From Herpetosiphon aurantiacus DSM 785 (GTDB taxonomy: Bacteria > Chloroflexota > Chloroflexia > Chloroflexales > Herpetosiphonaceae): a DNA stretch of 64,000 bases. A program made the translations under genes and the position numbers. Below the pieces are notes generated by a model. That model saw nothing but the letters and a program-made list of their open reading frames with translations. It did no database searches and was not told the origin of the DNA. The stretch covers positions 1,069,199 to 1,133,198 of the forward strand of contig CP000875.1 in the NCBI GenBank assembly GCA_000018565.1, read 5' to 3'. This document shows positions 44,505 to 53,227 of the stretch, piece by piece; positions within the stretch are counted from its first letter, which is position 1; each line of letters begins with the position of its first letter.

Positions 44505-45359
44505 ATGTTTCGTTCAGATCTGCTCAAAGACAAAGTGATCATCATCACTGGTGGGGGTTCGGGCTTGGGGCGTTCAATGGGTGAGCGCTTCCTGGAGTTG
44601 GGGGCAAAGTTGGCAATTACCAGCCGCAATGCCGAAAAATTAAGCACTGTGGCCAACGAAATGATGGCAGCCAAAGGCGGCGAGGTCTTTACCGTGCCCT
44701 GCGATGTGCGCGACCCCGAAGCAGTTGACCAGATGATCGAGGCCGTTTGGAACCATTTCGGGACAGTCGATATTTTGGTCAACAATGCTGCTGGCAACTT
44801 TATCAGCCCAACCGAGAAGCTTTCACATCGCGCAGTTGATGCTGTTTTGGGGATTGTGCTGCATGGCACGTTCTACTGCACCTTGGCTTTAGGCAAAAAG
44901 TGGATCGAAGCTGGACGTGGTGGTCAATGTTTGAACATCGTTACAACCTATGCTTGGTCGGGTAGTGGCTTTGTTGTGCCATCGGCGGCAGCCAAAGCTG
45001 GGGTTTTGGCCCTGACCCGCTCGTTGGCGGTCGAATGGGCACGCTATGGTATTCGCATGAATGCAATCGCACCTGGCCCCTTCCCCACTCAAGGCGCGTG
45101 GGAACGACTTGCCCCAACCCCCGAATTGGCCGAACAAGCACTCAATCGCGTGCCTTTACGCCGTGTTGGCGAACATATTGAGCTGGCCAATTTGGCCGCC
45201 TATATGTTGGCCGACGAAGCAGGCTATATCAACGGCGAATGCATCACGATTGATGGCGGCGAGTGGCTGTATGGCGCTGGCCAATTCTCAGGGCTTGATC
45301 GTTTGCCCAACGAAATGTGGGATATGCTCTCCAAAATGACCAAGAAAAGCGGCAGCTAA
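44505..45359 (+). CDS. Short-chain dehydrogenase, 2,4-dienoyl-CoA reductase-like
   Basis: This 284-residue SDR has the cofactor motif ITGGGSGLGRSMGERF and NNAAGNF. The YxxxK Tyr is missing: the segment reads TTYAWSGSGFVVPSAAAKAG, as in mitochondrial and bacterial 2,4-dienoyl-CoA reductases, which keep only the Lys. DGGEWLYGAGQF near the C-terminus also fits that group. It would reduce dienoyl-CoA with NADPH in the oxidation of unsaturated fatty acids. It follows aroA by 31 bp with a strong AAGGAGG. The start at 44505 is chosen over a TTG at 44499. Confidence 0.88.
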   Translation: MFRSDLLKDKVIIITGGGSGLGRSMGERFLELGAKLAITSRNAEKLSTVANEMMAAKGGEVFTVPCDVRDPEAVDQMIEAVWNHFGTVDILVNNAAGNFISPTEKLSHRAVDAVLGIVLHGTFYCTLALGKKWIEAGRGGQCLNIVTTYAWSGSGFVVPSAAAKAGVLALTRSLAVEWARYGIRMNAIAPGPFPTQGAWERLAPTPELAEQALNRVPLRRVGEHIELANLAAYMLADEAGYINGECITIDGGEWLYGAGQFSGLDRLPNEMWDMLSKMTKKSGS

Positions 45360-45906
45360 GTGATAGATCATCGGGCATAAAAGTCAGGCTATCGACTATA
45401 TGTAATGGTTTATTGCCGGAACAACGGCCATCATGCCCTCACCCCTCCCTTTCCCGCACTCCCAACGCAGTTCCCTGCGTCCCTCTCCCATCGGATGGGA
45501 GAGGGGTCGGGCTTACAAGGGTGGGTTTTAGCCCCCTCACCCCAACCCCTCTCCCATCCGATGGGAGAGGGGCTTTAATGGCGTGGTTTTGGCATGATTT
45601 GTGGTGAAAACGGGTGCTCCCCCTCGCCCGCGTTTTCGTGGGAGAGGGGGTTTGGGGGGTGAGGGAACGCTCCACAGCAGACCAATCGTAAAAAACCTAC
45701 CCTTGTAAGCAGTCCAGAATCCTAATCCCCAATGCGCTCTATTCATAACTGCATCCCGTAGTTCGCATAATTGCTGCTTTGGTTCTCTGCACCTCGGCGT
45801 TAAACCCTAGCCCCGATGTTCGTTGCTCTATGTTCGTTGCTCTGTGTTAAGACTTGAACCTCTTTTTTTGCCTTTTGCCTTCTGATTTTTGCCTTTCACT
45901 TCCCCC
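45360..45906. repeat. Gene-free region with dispersed repeats
   Basis: The region holds the 46-bp segment shared with 17074-17119 (45400-45445), two adjacent cloverleaf-type elements (about 45434-45535 and 45536-45665), GTTCGTTGCTCT direct repeats (45818-45842) and TTTTGCC heptamers (about 45866-45895). No gene or RNA is seen. Confidence 0.75.
45434..45665. repeat. Cloverleaf-like palindromic repeats, copies 5 and 6 (tandem)
   Basis: Two consecutive units carry CCCTCACC or CCCCTCACCCC starts and hairpins CCCTCTCCCATC/GATGGGAGAGGG. The second ends in GGGGTGAGGG. They are about 70-115 bp each and differ in arm sequence. Confidence 0.75.
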
Positions 45907-45934
45907 TTGACATTTTCTGAATCGCTAGTATATT
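45907..45934 (+). promoter_or_regulatory. Promoter of the tetR-P450-SDR cassette
   Basis: A perfect -35 TTGACA (45907-45912), a 16-bp spacer and -10 TATATT (45929-45934) are present. The palindrome at 45936-45951 lies directly downstream. Confidence 0.75.
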
Positions 45935-45935
45935 T

Positions 45936-45951
45936 ATGACTGGTAAGTCAT
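45936..45951. promoter_or_regulatory. Palindromic operator, probably for the TetR regulator
   Basis: ATGACT and AGTCAT are separated by GGTA. The site covers the predicted transcript start, directly before the tetR gene, which suggests autorepression. Confidence 0.65.
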
Positions 45952-46006
45952 TAAAATACTGATGAGTCGAAAAGCCATCAGTAGAATGGTTAGAAGCAGG
46001 CAATCT

Positions 46007-46663
46007 ATGGCAGCGAATCAACCAAGCGATCATGCTAGTTCGGTGGTACGTCCGTTGAAAGAACGCCAGCGTGAACAACGCGAGGCCATGATTTTGGCCG
46101 CAGCCCACGCGGTGTTCATTGCCAAAGGCTATCACGACGCTTCGATTGACGAGATTGCAGGCCAAGTTGGCATTTCCAAGGGCGCGATCTATCAACATTT
46201 TGCCAGTAAAGAGGATTTAGTTGAGGCCTTGATTGCCCAACAGATCAGCGATTTTCTGGGCATTTTGGATCGCCTACTCGCAGAAACAACCTCGGTTTGC
46301 ACTCGGCTTGAACAGATTCTGTCCCACGCTTATGGTGGCTTGCAGGGCAAACACAGTGGTGTGTTGCTCGAATTGCACCATCGAATCGGCTTGCCCAATG
46401 CCGTGATTGAAAAACGTCCTCAGCTTCAATCGCGCGTTGAACAAGCCATGAGCCGCCTCAGTCGCTTATTTGATGAGGGCAAAGCGACTGGCGAACTCAA
46501 TCCATGCATTCCAACGCCAATTATGGTGGCCACCTTTATTGGTTTGTTGTCATTGCGTGGTTACGAGCAATTAATCGCAAGCGCCCAATTCAGCCCTGCC
46601 GACTTGATTCCCCATATTAGCCAGATCTTCTTTCGCGGCATTGTCGCACCAACTGGAAGTTAA
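46007..46663 (+). CDS. TetR/AcrR-family transcriptional repressor
   Basis: This 218-residue regulator has an N-terminal HTH at ~25-70 (DASIDEIAGQVGISKGAIYQHFASKEDLVEAL) and a helical ligand domain. The start is uncertain: ATG 46007 has a weak AGG upstream, while the ATGs at 45962 and 45986 have none, and 45962 is only ~20 nt from the predicted transcript start. It heads a cassette with a P450 (30 bp on) and an SDR. The palindrome at the promoter suggests that it controls itself and these enzymes. The inducer is probably the P450 substrate or a related lipid. Confidence 0.9.
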   Translation: MAANQPSDHASSVVRPLKERQREQREAMILAAAHAVFIAKGYHDASIDEIAGQVGISKGAIYQHFASKEDLVEALIAQQISDFLGILDRLLAETTSVCTRLEQILSHAYGGLQGKHSGVLLELHHRIGLPNAVIEKRPQLQSRVEQAMSRLSRLFDEGKATGELNPCIPTPIMVATFIGLLSLRGYEQLIASAQFSPADLIPHISQIFFRGIVAPTGS

Positions 46664-46692
46664 GTTAATTGATAGCAAGGAATCATACAACA

Positions 46693-47931
46693 ATGACACA
46701 ATCACAAGTGCACATATATGCCGATGATCCAACGGCGCAGATTTTTCAGTCCAGCGCAATTGAAAATCCGTATCCGTTGTTTGCCCAAATGCGGGCCAAA
46801 GCGGCGGTGCTGGCGGTTCCCTCGCCCTATGAATTTGTCAAAGCCGATGCGTGGCTGGTAACGCGCTATGCCGAAGCAGTCCAAGTATTAAAGGATAGCC
46901 GCTTCACGGTCGATGCAACGATCCTCAACCCTGAGGCTGGCGTATTTGGCCAAACTGCCTCGGAAGGAGCCGAAGATCGCAGCTTCTTGGGCGCAAAATC
47001 GATGGTTAGCGCCGATGGAGCCGAACACTCGCGCTTACGCAGTTTGGTGGCCAAAGCCTTTACCCCGCGCTATATCGAACAGCTGCGCCCACGCATCCAA
47101 GAGCTTGCCGATGAATTGCTTGATCAGGTGCAGGCTCACGGCACGATGGATTTGGTGCAAGATTACGCCTATCCTTTGCCAATTAACGTTATCTCCGAAA
47201 TGCTGGGCGTACCAACCCATGAACGCGACCAGATGCGCGAATGGTCGGACGCATTGACCAGCCATAGCCCTGAAAGCCAAGGCCAGTTGCGCGAATTTGC
47301 CATGTATGTGCAAAAGCTGATCGCTGATAAACGCCGCAATCCGCAAGCTGATCTGATTAGTAAATTGGTCGAGTTGGAAGCCACAGGCGATGCCCTCAGC
47401 GAATCAGAATTATTGGCAACCGCAGGCTTGTTAATTTTTGCGGGCCACGAAACCACCTCGAATTTAATCAGCATTGGCTCGTTGATGTTGCTTGATCATC
47501 CTGAGCAACGCGCTCGCTTGCAAGCCGATCCCAGCCTTATTCCAACAGCCGTCGAAGAATTATTGCGCTTCAATGGGCCAATCTTTAGCCCTGCCCCACG
47601 TTTTGCGCTCGAAGATGTGGAGATCGCAGGTCAGCCGATTCGCCGTGGCGATTTGGTGTTGGTGGCGCTTGGCTCGGCCAACCACGATCAAAGCGTTTTC
47701 AACGATCCTGAATCATTGGATGTGGCGCGTGAAATTAGCCGCCAACTCGCTTTTGGCCATGGCGTGCACTTCTGTTTGGGTGCGCCGCTCGCTCGCTTAG
47801 AAGCTGAAATCGCTTTCACCAGCTTATTGAAACGCATGCCCAACTTACAGTTAGCTGTGCCACGCGAACACATTCAGTGGCGCGATAACGTGAATTTACG
47901 GGGTCTCAAAGCCCTCCCTGTGATCTTCTAG
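46693..47931 (+). CDS. Cytochrome P450
   Basis: This is a 412-residue soluble bacterial P450. The I-helix oxygen-binding segment is AGHETTS, the ExxR is EELLR and the haem-ligand loop is FGHGVHFCLG with the axial Cys. PRFALEDVEIAG and AHGTMDLVQDYAYPLPINVISE fit the CYP107/CYP102-like soluble class. It needs ferredoxin and reductase partners, which are not nearby. It lies between its TetR regulator and an SDR, so the substrate is probably hydroxylated and then oxidised to a ketone. AAGGA lies 11 nt before the ATG. Confidence 0.95.
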   Translation: MTQSQVHIYADDPTAQIFQSSAIENPYPLFAQMRAKAAVLAVPSPYEFVKADAWLVTRYAEAVQVLKDSRFTVDATILNPEAGVFGQTASEGAEDRSFLGAKSMVSADGAEHSRLRSLVAKAFTPRYIEQLRPRIQELADELLDQVQAHGTMDLVQDYAYPLPINVISEMLGVPTHERDQMREWSDALTSHSPESQGQLREFAMYVQKLIADKRRNPQADLISKLVELEATGDALSESELLATAGLLIFAGHETTSNLISIGSLMLLDHPEQRARLQADPSLIPTAVEELLRFNGPIFSPAPRFALEDVEIAGQPIRRGDLVLVALGSANHDQSVFNDPESLDVAREISRQLAFGHGVHFCLGAPLARLEAEIAFTSLLKRMPNLQLAVPREHIQWRDNVNLRGLKALPVIF

Positions 47932-47977
47932 ATCACTTTTTCGATCAACCATTCATTCTTACCACAGGAGTCGATCA

Positions 47978-48742
47978 ATGCGTTTACACGACAACGTTGT
48001 CATCATTACCGGAGCCGCCTCAGGGATGGGCCTTGCGATGGCTACCCGCTTTGCTGCCGAAGGAGCTAAATTAGTACTTGGCGATTGGAATGCTCAGCGG
48101 CTCGAAGCAGCCGTCGCCACGATTCAAGCCAGCGGGGCCGCCGTGGTGGGTGCACAAGGGAACATTGCCGATCAAGCGACTGCCGAGGCCTTAGTTGATT
48201 TAGCCATCAGCAGCTACGGCCAACTCGATGTGCTCTGCAACAACGCCGGGGTTATGGATTCGATGCAAGGAGTCGCCGAAGTTTCCGATGATATGTGGCG
48301 ACGAGTCTTGGGCATCAATCTCGAAGGCCCGATGTTTACTAGTCGGCGGGCACTCAAATATATGTTGGAGCGTGGCAGCGGCGTGATTGTTAATGTTGCT
48401 TCGACGGCAGGAATTCATGGTGGTTCAGCTGGCGCAGCCTACACCGCCTCGAAACATGCCTTGGTTGGCCTAACCCGTAACACCGCATGGATTTACGCCA
48501 AACGCAACATTCGCTGTAACGCAATTTGCCCAGGCGGCACGATCACCAACATCGTCGAATCGATGGATCGCAACGCGATTGCTCCAGCCGATGCTGCTCG
48601 CGTTGGCGAGTTTACTGCGCTGGCTCCGGCCTACCTCGAACCCTCGGATATTGCCAATTTGGCCTTATTCTTGGCTTCGGATGAGTCGCGGCATATCAAT
48701 GGGGCAATTATTCCAGCCGATGCTGGTTGGGCCGCCGTTTAG
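47978..48742 (+). CDS. Short-chain dehydrogenase/reductase (classical)
   Basis: This is a 254-residue NAD(P)-dependent oxidoreductase. It shows TGAASGMGLAM for the cofactor, CNNAGVMD, Ser in NVASTAGIHG and the catalytic YTASK. Asp in VLGDW at the end of the second strand favours NAD. The C-terminus has HINGAIIPADAG. It is the third gene of the cassette, 46 bp after the P450 and preceded by CAGGAG. It probably oxidises the alcohol made by the P450; the substrate is unknown. A terminator follows. Confidence 0.93.
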   Translation: MRLHDNVVIITGAASGMGLAMATRFAAEGAKLVLGDWNAQRLEAAVATIQASGAAVVGAQGNIADQATAEALVDLAISSYGQLDVLCNNAGVMDSMQGVAEVSDDMWRRVLGINLEGPMFTSRRALKYMLERGSGVIVNVASTAGIHGGSAGAAYTASKHALVGLTRNTAWIYAKRNIRCNAICPGGTITNIVESMDRNAIAPADAARVGEFTALAPAYLEPSDIANLALFLASDESRHINGAIIPADAGWAAV

Positions 48743-48765
48743 CTAGATTATTCGCTTGGATTCAG

Positions 48766-48797
48766 CCCCACGCCCAACGCCTTGGACGTGGGGTTTT
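48766..48797 (+). terminator. Rho-independent terminator of the P450 cassette
   Basis: A 7-bp GC stem (48766-48772 with 48787-48793) continues after one mismatch as CCAA/TTGG and is followed by TTTT. It lies 24 bp past the SDR stop. Confidence 0.88.
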
Positions 48798-48841
48798 CGT
48801 ATTGATCAGGCAATGAGTTCTGATGCCGAAACGCTATTTGC

Positions 48842-48850
48842 TGGTACAAT
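48842..48850 (+). promoter_or_regulatory. Extended -10 upstream of SpoIIE-type phosphatase
   Basis: TGGTACAAT is a TGN-extended -10. The predicted transcript start near 48857 gives a 36-nt leader to the start at 48893. Confidence 0.5.
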
Positions 48851-48892
48851 GAGTGCCGATGAACAATCTAGCTATGTTGCGTGAGGTTTAGA

Positions 48893-50821
48893 GTGCTGCG
48901 CTTGATTAAACGCAGCTTAGTTGCCCGCTTAGTGGCAATGTTTTGTTTGGTCGCCACTTTGGCTGTAAGTCTCTTAGGCTTAACGGCCTATTGGCTTGGT
49001 CGGGGGGCAATTGAGCAATCGGTGATCGAACGCTTGAGCATCGCAACCTCGCTCAAAGAGCAAGAAATCGAGCGTTGGATCGATGATCAGCGCAAAGAGG
49101 TGCAATTGTTAGCAGGCTTGCCGCTTGTTCGTACCAACGCCAATATGTTGGCCAACTCCAAACTGGTTAGCCCTGAAGCCAATAGTGCCTACGATACGCT
49201 CGCAACCTATCTGCGCTCAGTCGTCAAAAATCAAACCAAATTTGATGAGATTTTTGTCTTGAATCAAGTGGGCCGTGTCATTTTCTCAACCGATCCCATT
49301 CGCGAGGGCAGTGTGGTGAGCGGCGTTGATTATGTGAATGTTGCTCAATTTGGCTTGTATATCGAGAATATCTACCCCAATGATTTAGATATTCCAACCA
49401 TGACGATTGCCAGTCCATTATTTGACCAAGATAATAATGTCTATGCCGTTTTAGCGGCCCACATCAATCTCTCGCGGCTCGACGATATTTTGGTGCAGCG
49501 GGTTGGCATAGGGCGCACGAGCGAAACCTATTTGGTCGATAGCAAGCAGCGCTTTGTTTCGAGCAAACGCTTTGGGCGGCCTGGCATGCCCAGCCTGGTT
49601 GATTCATATGGCATTCAGCAAGCCTTAGCCAAGCAAAATGGCAATGCTAAATATCAAAATTATGCTGGCGACGATGTGGTTGGGGTCTATCGTTGGCTCG
49701 AAGGGCGCGATCTGATTCTGCTGAGCGAGGTTAGCCAAACTGAGGCCTTTGCGCCTGCCCGCGAACTGAGTATCATCATTGTGGCGATTGGCTTGGTTTT
49801 GGAGGGGTTGGCGGTTGTGGCGGTGCTTATGCTTATGCGGCGCGTGGTGTTGCCGATTGCCCAATTAACCGAAGCGGCAGCCCATGTGGCCGAAGGCAAT
49901 TTGCAAACTGCCGATTTGCCCTCACGAGATGATGAATTGGGCTTGTTGATTCGTAGTTTTACTCGTATGACCGCGCAGTTACGTACCAACCGTGAGCAAC
50001 TTGAAGAGCAAGTTACCCTCCGTACCAACGAGTTACGCTTGGCCTATCAGCAATTGGTACAGGTAACCGATCAACTGCAAGAGAAAAACGATTATCTGCA
50101 ACAAGGCCTCAGCTTGGCCCACGACATTCAGCTTGGCTTGCTCTCGCAACGCCCACCGTGGCCACCAGATCTGCTGCGAGCGAATGCCCGATCGTTGCCT
50201 TCAGCCGAAGTCGGCGGCGATTTCTATAGCTTTGTCGAGTTGGGCAATGGGCGGGTTGGCGTGGCGATCGGCGATATCTCGGGCAAGGGTGTTGGCGCTG
50301 CCTTGATGATGGCGTTGGTTTCAAGCACCTTGGAAGAACGCGCTCGCGAAGGCAGTCAGCCAGCAGTATTATTGCAAACGCTCAATAGTTTGTTGATCGA
50401 TCGACTAAAATCTAACCATATGAATGCTGCCATCTTGTATGCTATTTATGACCATGCGACTGAAACCTTGCATCTTGCCAATGCTGGCATGGTTATGCCC
50501 TATTTGCTACGAGCAGGCACGCTTGAAGAAATTGATGTGGTTGGCTTGCCAATTGGCTCACGCTCCGATATCCAGTATCAAGAACGCATGATTCAGCTGA
50601 AACCTGATGATCATGTGGTGTTTGTGAGCGACGGCGTGGTTGAGGCACGTAATCTCGCCAACCACATGCTGGGCTTTGAGTTGCTCGAAACAATTCTGGC
50701 AGGCTATCGCCAATGGCCCGCGATCGAGCCATATCATGAGTATCTGTTCAAACAAATTAGCAATTTTATGCAAGATCGTAGTCCCGTTGATGATCTGACA
50801 ATCGTCTGGTTACAAAAATGA
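48893..50821 (+). CDS. Cache-HAMP-SpoIIE (PP2C-type) membrane phosphatase
   Basis: This 642-residue sensor phosphatase has a TM at ~10-32, an extracytoplasmic Cache-like domain (~40-295, with GRTSETYLVDSKQRF), a second TM (~300-320), a HAMP (~325-375) and a coiled coil (~380-420). The SpoIIE/RsbU phosphatase domain is at ~420-640 (SAEVGGDFYSFVEL, GDISGKGVGAALMMA, DGVVEARN). In this class the phosphatase acts on an anti-anti-sigma protein to start a stress response. No anti-sigma partner is adjacent. The start is GTG 48893 with GAGG 6 nt before it; an in-frame GTG at 48881 is the alternative. Confidence 0.92.
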   Translation: MLRLIKRSLVARLVAMFCLVATLAVSLLGLTAYWLGRGAIEQSVIERLSIATSLKEQEIERWIDDQRKEVQLLAGLPLVRTNANMLANSKLVSPEANSAYDTLATYLRSVVKNQTKFDEIFVLNQVGRVIFSTDPIREGSVVSGVDYVNVAQFGLYIENIYPNDLDIPTMTIASPLFDQDNNVYAVLAAHINLSRLDDILVQRVGIGRTSETYLVDSKQRFVSSKRFGRPGMPSLVDSYGIQQALAKQNGNAKYQNYAGDDVVGVYRWLEGRDLILLSEVSQTEAFAPARELSIIIVAIGLVLEGLAVVAVLMLMRRVVLPIAQLTEAAAHVAEGNLQTADLPSRDDELGLLIRSFTRMTAQLRTNREQLEEQVTLRTNELRLAYQQLVQVTDQLQEKNDYLQQGLSLAHDIQLGLLSQRPPWPPDLLRANARSLPSAEVGGDFYSFVELGNGRVGVAIGDISGKGVGAALMMALVSSTLEERAREGSQPAVLLQTLNSLLIDRLKSNHMNAAILYAIYDHATETLHLANAGMVMPYLLRAGTLEEIDVVGLPIGSRSDIQYQERMIQLKPDDHVVFVSDGVVEARNLANHMLGFELLETILAGYRQWPAIEPYHEYLFKQISNFMQDRSPVDDLTIVWLQK

Positions 50822-50877
50822 AATTTGACCTTCCCCTTATTCCTCTCATCGCTGTCAACGCGAGCGCGAGGCTACGC

Positions 50878-51234
50878 TTAGCTTAGCCGAATCTCGATCA
50901 ATGGTGGATACTCGAGCGTTGCATGCACCGTACAATGCTGGGCGGCGCGTAACACCGCAGCCTGGCGAGCTTCAGAGACGCTGGCTGGTAATGCAACCGC
51001 AAGCTCATAGCGATCGATGCGCCGTGGATCACTGCCGAAACTCCAACGAATCACCACTGTAGTGCCAGTTAAATCAAGCTCAGCAGTTTGGGCATAGCGC
51101 TCCATCACCGCAGCGGTGCAGCCAACTAAGGCGGCTGCCTGCAATTGTACCGGATTGAGATCGGCGGGATAGCTCAATGGCTGGTTATTAAAAATGAGAT
51201 CAAGTTGCTGCGATTGTGTAACTGAAATTTGCAT
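50878..51234 (-). CDS. OsmC-family protein, short
   Basis: This 118-residue OsmC-like thiol protein has its two Cys at positions matching the redox pair: VGCTAAVM and QHCTVHATLEYPP. LNPVQLQAAALVG matches the helix before the first Cys. It is shorter than OsmC/Ohr at the N-terminus. Many such proteins are of unknown function; some handle peroxides or disulphides. AAAGG lies before the ATG. It is divergent from the TolB-like lipoprotein. Confidence 0.85.
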   Translation of the reverse strand: MQISVTQSQQLDLIFNNQPLSYPADLNPVQLQAAALVGCTAAVMERYAQTAELDLTGTTVVIRWSFGSDPRRIDRYELAVALPASVSEARQAAVLRAAQHCTVHATLEYPPLIEIRLS

Positions 51235-51275
51235 AAAGAACCTTTTTCAAATAGTCGAATCTGTGTGAGGGATCA

Positions 51276-52226
51276 ATGAACCTTGTTCGTAGCTTAACAT
51301 TAATTGGAATACTTGGCTGTTTAACTGGCTGTATGCGTACAACTGCTGAGCCAACCAGTCAACCAACGAGCCTGCCATCAAGCGTCCCGCTTGCCACTCC
51401 AACCGTGGGCGAAGCCCCGCAACGCTTGGCTTTTGTTGCCAATCAGATCAACCGAGGAACGATCATGATCTCGGGGCTTGATGCTAACCCACCGCAACTA
51501 CTCAACCCTGATTTTCCGCTAGCCATAGATCCAACGTGGTCGCCTGATGGTAACGAACTGGCGTTTGTGGTGCAAGATAGCGATGGCTTCAATATGTATA
51601 TCAGTTCTGCTGATGGCAGTAATTTATTCCAAGTAACCAATCAACCAGGTGACGATCAAAGCCCCAGTTGGTCGCCTGATGGCCAACAATTGGCGTTTCA
51701 ATCCAATCGCTCGGGCAATGACGAATTGTATCTGATCAATCGTGATGGCAGTAATCTTAGACAACTCACCAACGATCCTGCCCGAGATTGGCAACCAAGT
51801 TGGTCGCCTGATGGAAGTTTGATTGCTTTTACTTCAGATCGTGGGGCGCAAACTCCTGATGGTTGGAATGATCAATTGTATGTAATTCAGCCTGATGGTC
51901 AAGGCTTGAAGTATTTAACCGAAGGCTTTGGCCGCGCTCGCCATCCTGCGTGGTCGCCTGATAGTCAACAGCTTGTCTATGTCGTTGGTGGTGGTGATGT
52001 AGGCAGTAACTCGATTTATACCGTCAATCGCGATGGCAGCGATCCGACGTTGCTGTATGCCAATGCCTTCGACCCTCAATGGCTTGATCAGCGAATGTTG
52101 TTTACCACCTATGATGAGCAAACATTTCATACTGCGCTGCGTATATTGGATTTGAATACCTTAGAAGTGAGCGTGCCGATCACAATGGCGGATACAGATC
52201 TCATCCAACCAGTTTTGAATCGCTGA
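51276..52226 (+). CDS. TolB-like beta-propeller lipoprotein
   Basis: This 316-residue lipoprotein has a signal peptide with lipobox LTGC at ~16-19. A short Thr/Pro/Ser linker follows, then a WD40-like propeller (PD40) with at least four copies of the TWSPDGNELAFV and SWSPDGQQLAFQS type. Repeat ends such as DNELYLINRDGSNLRQLTND are typical of TolB-type blades. It is anchored outside the membrane and probably binds protein or polysaccharide. No partner gene suggests its task. The start has GAGGG 8 nt before it. Confidence 0.9.
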   Translation: MNLVRSLTLIGILGCLTGCMRTTAEPTSQPTSLPSSVPLATPTVGEAPQRLAFVANQINRGTIMISGLDANPPQLLNPDFPLAIDPTWSPDGNELAFVVQDSDGFNMYISSADGSNLFQVTNQPGDDQSPSWSPDGQQLAFQSNRSGNDELYLINRDGSNLRQLTNDPARDWQPSWSPDGSLIAFTSDRGAQTPDGWNDQLYVIQPDGQGLKYLTEGFGRARHPAWSPDSQQLVYVVGGGDVGSNSIYTVNRDGSDPTLLYANAFDPQWLDQRMLFTTYDEQTFHTALRILDLNTLEVSVPITMADTDLIQPVLNR

Positions 52227-52278
52227 TCCTGATCGAACGTCGTTTAACCACGTTTTTAGGTAAGAAGGGAAGAATCAT

Positions 52279-52527
52279 ATGCAGCCCGTTCGTTGTGCAA
52301 GCTGTCAATCCAATAAAATAATTCCTACTGCAAGCATCCACGAAATGGAAAAACGCTATGAACGCCTTATGGTGACAGTCTATACAAATCCTAAGGCTGT
52401 TTTCGCCAAAGGTGGAGTGGATACATGGGTAAGCTGTGCAGTTTGTGGCGATTGTGGCCATATGATGCTTTACGCTGAAGATCCACAAGCCTTGTGGCAA
52501 GCCTATCAATCGCAGCAAACGCGCTAA
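52279..52527 (+). CDS. Small zinc-ribbon protein
   Basis: This is an 82-residue protein with CASCQ near the N-terminus and CAVCGDCGHMML near residue 53, a possible four-Cys zinc ribbon. HEMEKRYERLMVTVYT joins the two. I do not recognise a named family. The start has GGGAAG 9 nt upstream and codon use is normal. A terminator follows. It is a real gene by signals and composition but of unknown role. Confidence 0.68.
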   Translation: MQPVRCASCQSNKIIPTASIHEMEKRYERLMVTVYTNPKAVFAKGGVDTWVSCAVCGDCGHMMLYAEDPQALWQAYQSQQTR

Positions 52528-52562
52528 AATGCTGATCGCCGTAGGAATATAGCAGCACTGGC

Positions 52563-52600
52563 TTAGCGCCCCTCATCTCGAAAGCGGGATGAGGGGCTAA
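52563..52600. terminator. Terminator between convergent genes
   Basis: CCCCTCATC (52569-52577) pairs with GATGAGGGG (52588-52596) and the stem extends inward to 12 bp. It is a short relative of the CCCTC-type repeats. The following T-run is weak. Confidence 0.7.
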
Positions 52601-52636
52601 CTGTATTGTTACTCAACAACCTATTGCGTCGATGGA

Positions 52637-53032
52637 TTAAGCACGTTGATAGCTGGCAACTTGCTGGCGAAATGAATCGGGAATTGGCACCGAACGTTGA
52701 GTTTTGTAATCAAACCAGATTAATTCGGTCGAGCCTTGGGTCACAATTTCGTTGCCCCGCTTAATCGTATAAATCATGGTAAAGCTTTTATGCCCAATCC
52801 GCGAGACATCGACGCTGCCTTGGAGTTGATCGCCAAAAAACACAGGCTTGAGAAAGCGCACTGAAATTTCGCCTAAAATAAACGGCACTTCAGCCAAATG
52901 CGCTACGCCCAACAATTCGAGCGCAAAGTGTAAACGCAAGGTCTCAAAATAAGTCAAATAGACCGCATTATTGACATGCCCAAGCCCATCCAAATCGCGA
53001 AAACGAACTTCTAGTGGATACTGAAACGACAT
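52637..53032 (-). CDS. Acyl-CoA thioesterase, hotdog fold (YbgC/FcbC type)
   Basis: This is a 131-residue thioesterase. The 4HBT signature RFRDLDGLGHVNNAVYLTYFE contains the catalytic Asp and the following HVNN. FILGEISVRFLKPVFFGDQL forms the central strand pair. It hydrolyses acyl-CoA in the cytoplasm; chain length is unclear. The start at 53032 has GGAGG 5 nt upstream; the 14 codons before it do not belong. Confidence 0.93.
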   Translation of the reverse strand: MSFQYPLEVRFRDLDGLGHVNNAVYLTYFETLRLHFALELLGVAHLAEVPFILGEISVRFLKPVFFGDQLQGSVDVSRIGHKSFTMIYTIKRGNEIVTQGSTELIWFDYKTQRSVPIPDSFRQQVASYQRA

Positions 53033-53227
53033 CGATGTCCTCCAACCATCCAAAGTACACACAGATATAGGCATATTGTAACAAATTTCTCAAAATTTCG
53101 GTGTTGTTGATAACCTTGTCGCCAGCCAATCTTTGTGATATTCTGCACATAAGCCTGCAACGACGTTTGAGCAATTGTATGGGGCGCTTGATCTGGCAAG
53201 GTTGCAGCAATACAAGGGGGTTTTAGC

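Noticed and set aside
45439-45746. Pro/Arg-rich small frames in the gap before tetR
   Set aside because: They are translations of the CCCTC-type repeats with no start signals.
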